Below, in pieces: positions 63,877 to 64,000 of a stretch of DNA of 64,000 nucleotides. Below the pieces are notes generated by a model that saw only the letters and a program-made list of their open reading frames with translations, had not been told where the DNA came from and made no database searches. The position numbers were made by a program, and so were the translations under genes. Within the stretch, counting starts at the first letter, position 1. Each line of letters starts with the position of its first letter. Source of the stretch: Hyphomicrobiales bacterium (GTDB taxonomy: Bacteria > Pseudomonadota > Alphaproteobacteria > Rhizobiales > Methyloligellaceae); the NCBI GenBank assembly GCA_021775525.1, contig JAJFHQ010000024.1, forward strand, positions 1 to 64,000, given 5' to 3'.

Positions 63877-64000
63877 ATGCCCGCCATACCGGAAGGCTTT
63901 CACACCATCACCCCCTATATCGTCGTCGGAGACGGAAACGCAGCACTCGATCTTTATGAAAAGGCGCTTGGCGCTGAAGTGTTCGGTAAACTGACCATGC
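63877..64000 (+). CDS. VOC-family (glyoxalase/PhnB-like) protein, 5' part
   Basis: 41 codons from the ATG at 63877 to the window end, with GAGGAGGA upstream. The start PAIPEGFHTITPYIVVGDGN and the AALDLYEKALGAEVFGKLTM segment are typical of PhnB-like VOC proteins, whose first strand-helix reads PYL/IxVxDxxxAIxFYxxAFGA. The rest lies beyond the edge, so metal residues cannot be checked. Divergent from the TetR gene and the probable target. Confidence 0.8.
   Translation, partial: MPAIPEGFHTITPYIVVGDGNAALDLYEKALGAEVFGKLTM

Overview
The window (about 55-58% GC by eye) reads as chromosomal DNA from an alphaproteobacterium. The support is DUF2852 and DUF1194 proteins, an ELM1-family protein, methionine synthase split over two genes, an ArsR-methyltransferase regulator in front of metF, the dnaG-rpoD pair and carA divergent from yqeY. 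Order and genus cannot be fixed from this sequence; FosX and the overall gene style would suit a Hyphomicrobiales-like lineage (inference).

Layout. 0-7.3 kb: small regulator/target pairs (MocR with a PNPOx-like protein; HxlR with a GFA protein), an arginase-family hydrolase, an overlapping djlA-amiD pair, a DMT exporter and a RidA protein. 7.3-15.9 kb: a 1202-residue 5-oxoprolinase, a TetR/methyltransferase pair, an M81 (MlrC-like) peptidase and a DUF1194 protein. 16.0-19.0 kb: a three-gene catabolic operon (FAH-family hydrolase, MBL hydrolase, HpaI-type aldolase). 19-22.9 kb: sterol-desaturase-like and AcuI/YhdH-like enzymes, a 27-residue membrane peptide and a DUF2927 lipoprotein. 22.9-31.1 kb: a methionine-cycle operon on the minus strand: ArsR-methyltransferase regulator, metF, metH N-part, metH C-part and two tandem class-V PLP enzymes. 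It is headed by a palindrome lying exactly over the -35/-10 region. 31-38.5 kb: alpha/beta hydrolase, MlaC-like protein, ettA, a short RNA-like locus carrying a 17-nt complement of the 16S 3' end, a DMT/cysteine-desulfurase-like/ELM1 operon and a CAU tRNA. 38.6-42.4 kb: SIMPL, RraA-like, GNAT, bactofilin, GST and a small membrane protein. 42.5-47.4 kb is an accessory island: a 0.9-kb non-coding stretch with repeats and a likely structured RNA, an AT-rich orphan gene, an XRE regulator and an EcoRII-type restriction-modification system (HTH-fused Dcm-like methyltransferase, Vsr, EcoRII-like endonuclease). 47.4-51.6 kb: rpoD and dnaG. 51.6-64 kb: a YkuD_2 transpeptidase between two copies of a 36-bp repeat, a YkgJ protein, a decayed HxlR fragment beside a zinc-type reductase, an overlapping FAD-oxidoreductase/MnmM-like methyltransferase pair, a nitroreductase, a winged-helix/TM/FlgO-like/TPR protein, yqeY, carA, fosX, and a TetR next to a VOC protein with a palindromic operator.

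Most worth following up: (1) the FAD oxidoreductase-MnmM-like pair, which looks like a two-protein replacement for bifunctional MnmC in wobble-uridine modification; (2) the SAH/methionine-cycle operon ending in two uncharacterised class-V PLP enzymes; (3) the standalone locus carrying an extended Shine-Dalgarno complement with a strong terminator; (4) the probable structured RNA at about 42.85-43.18 kb beside the R-M island.
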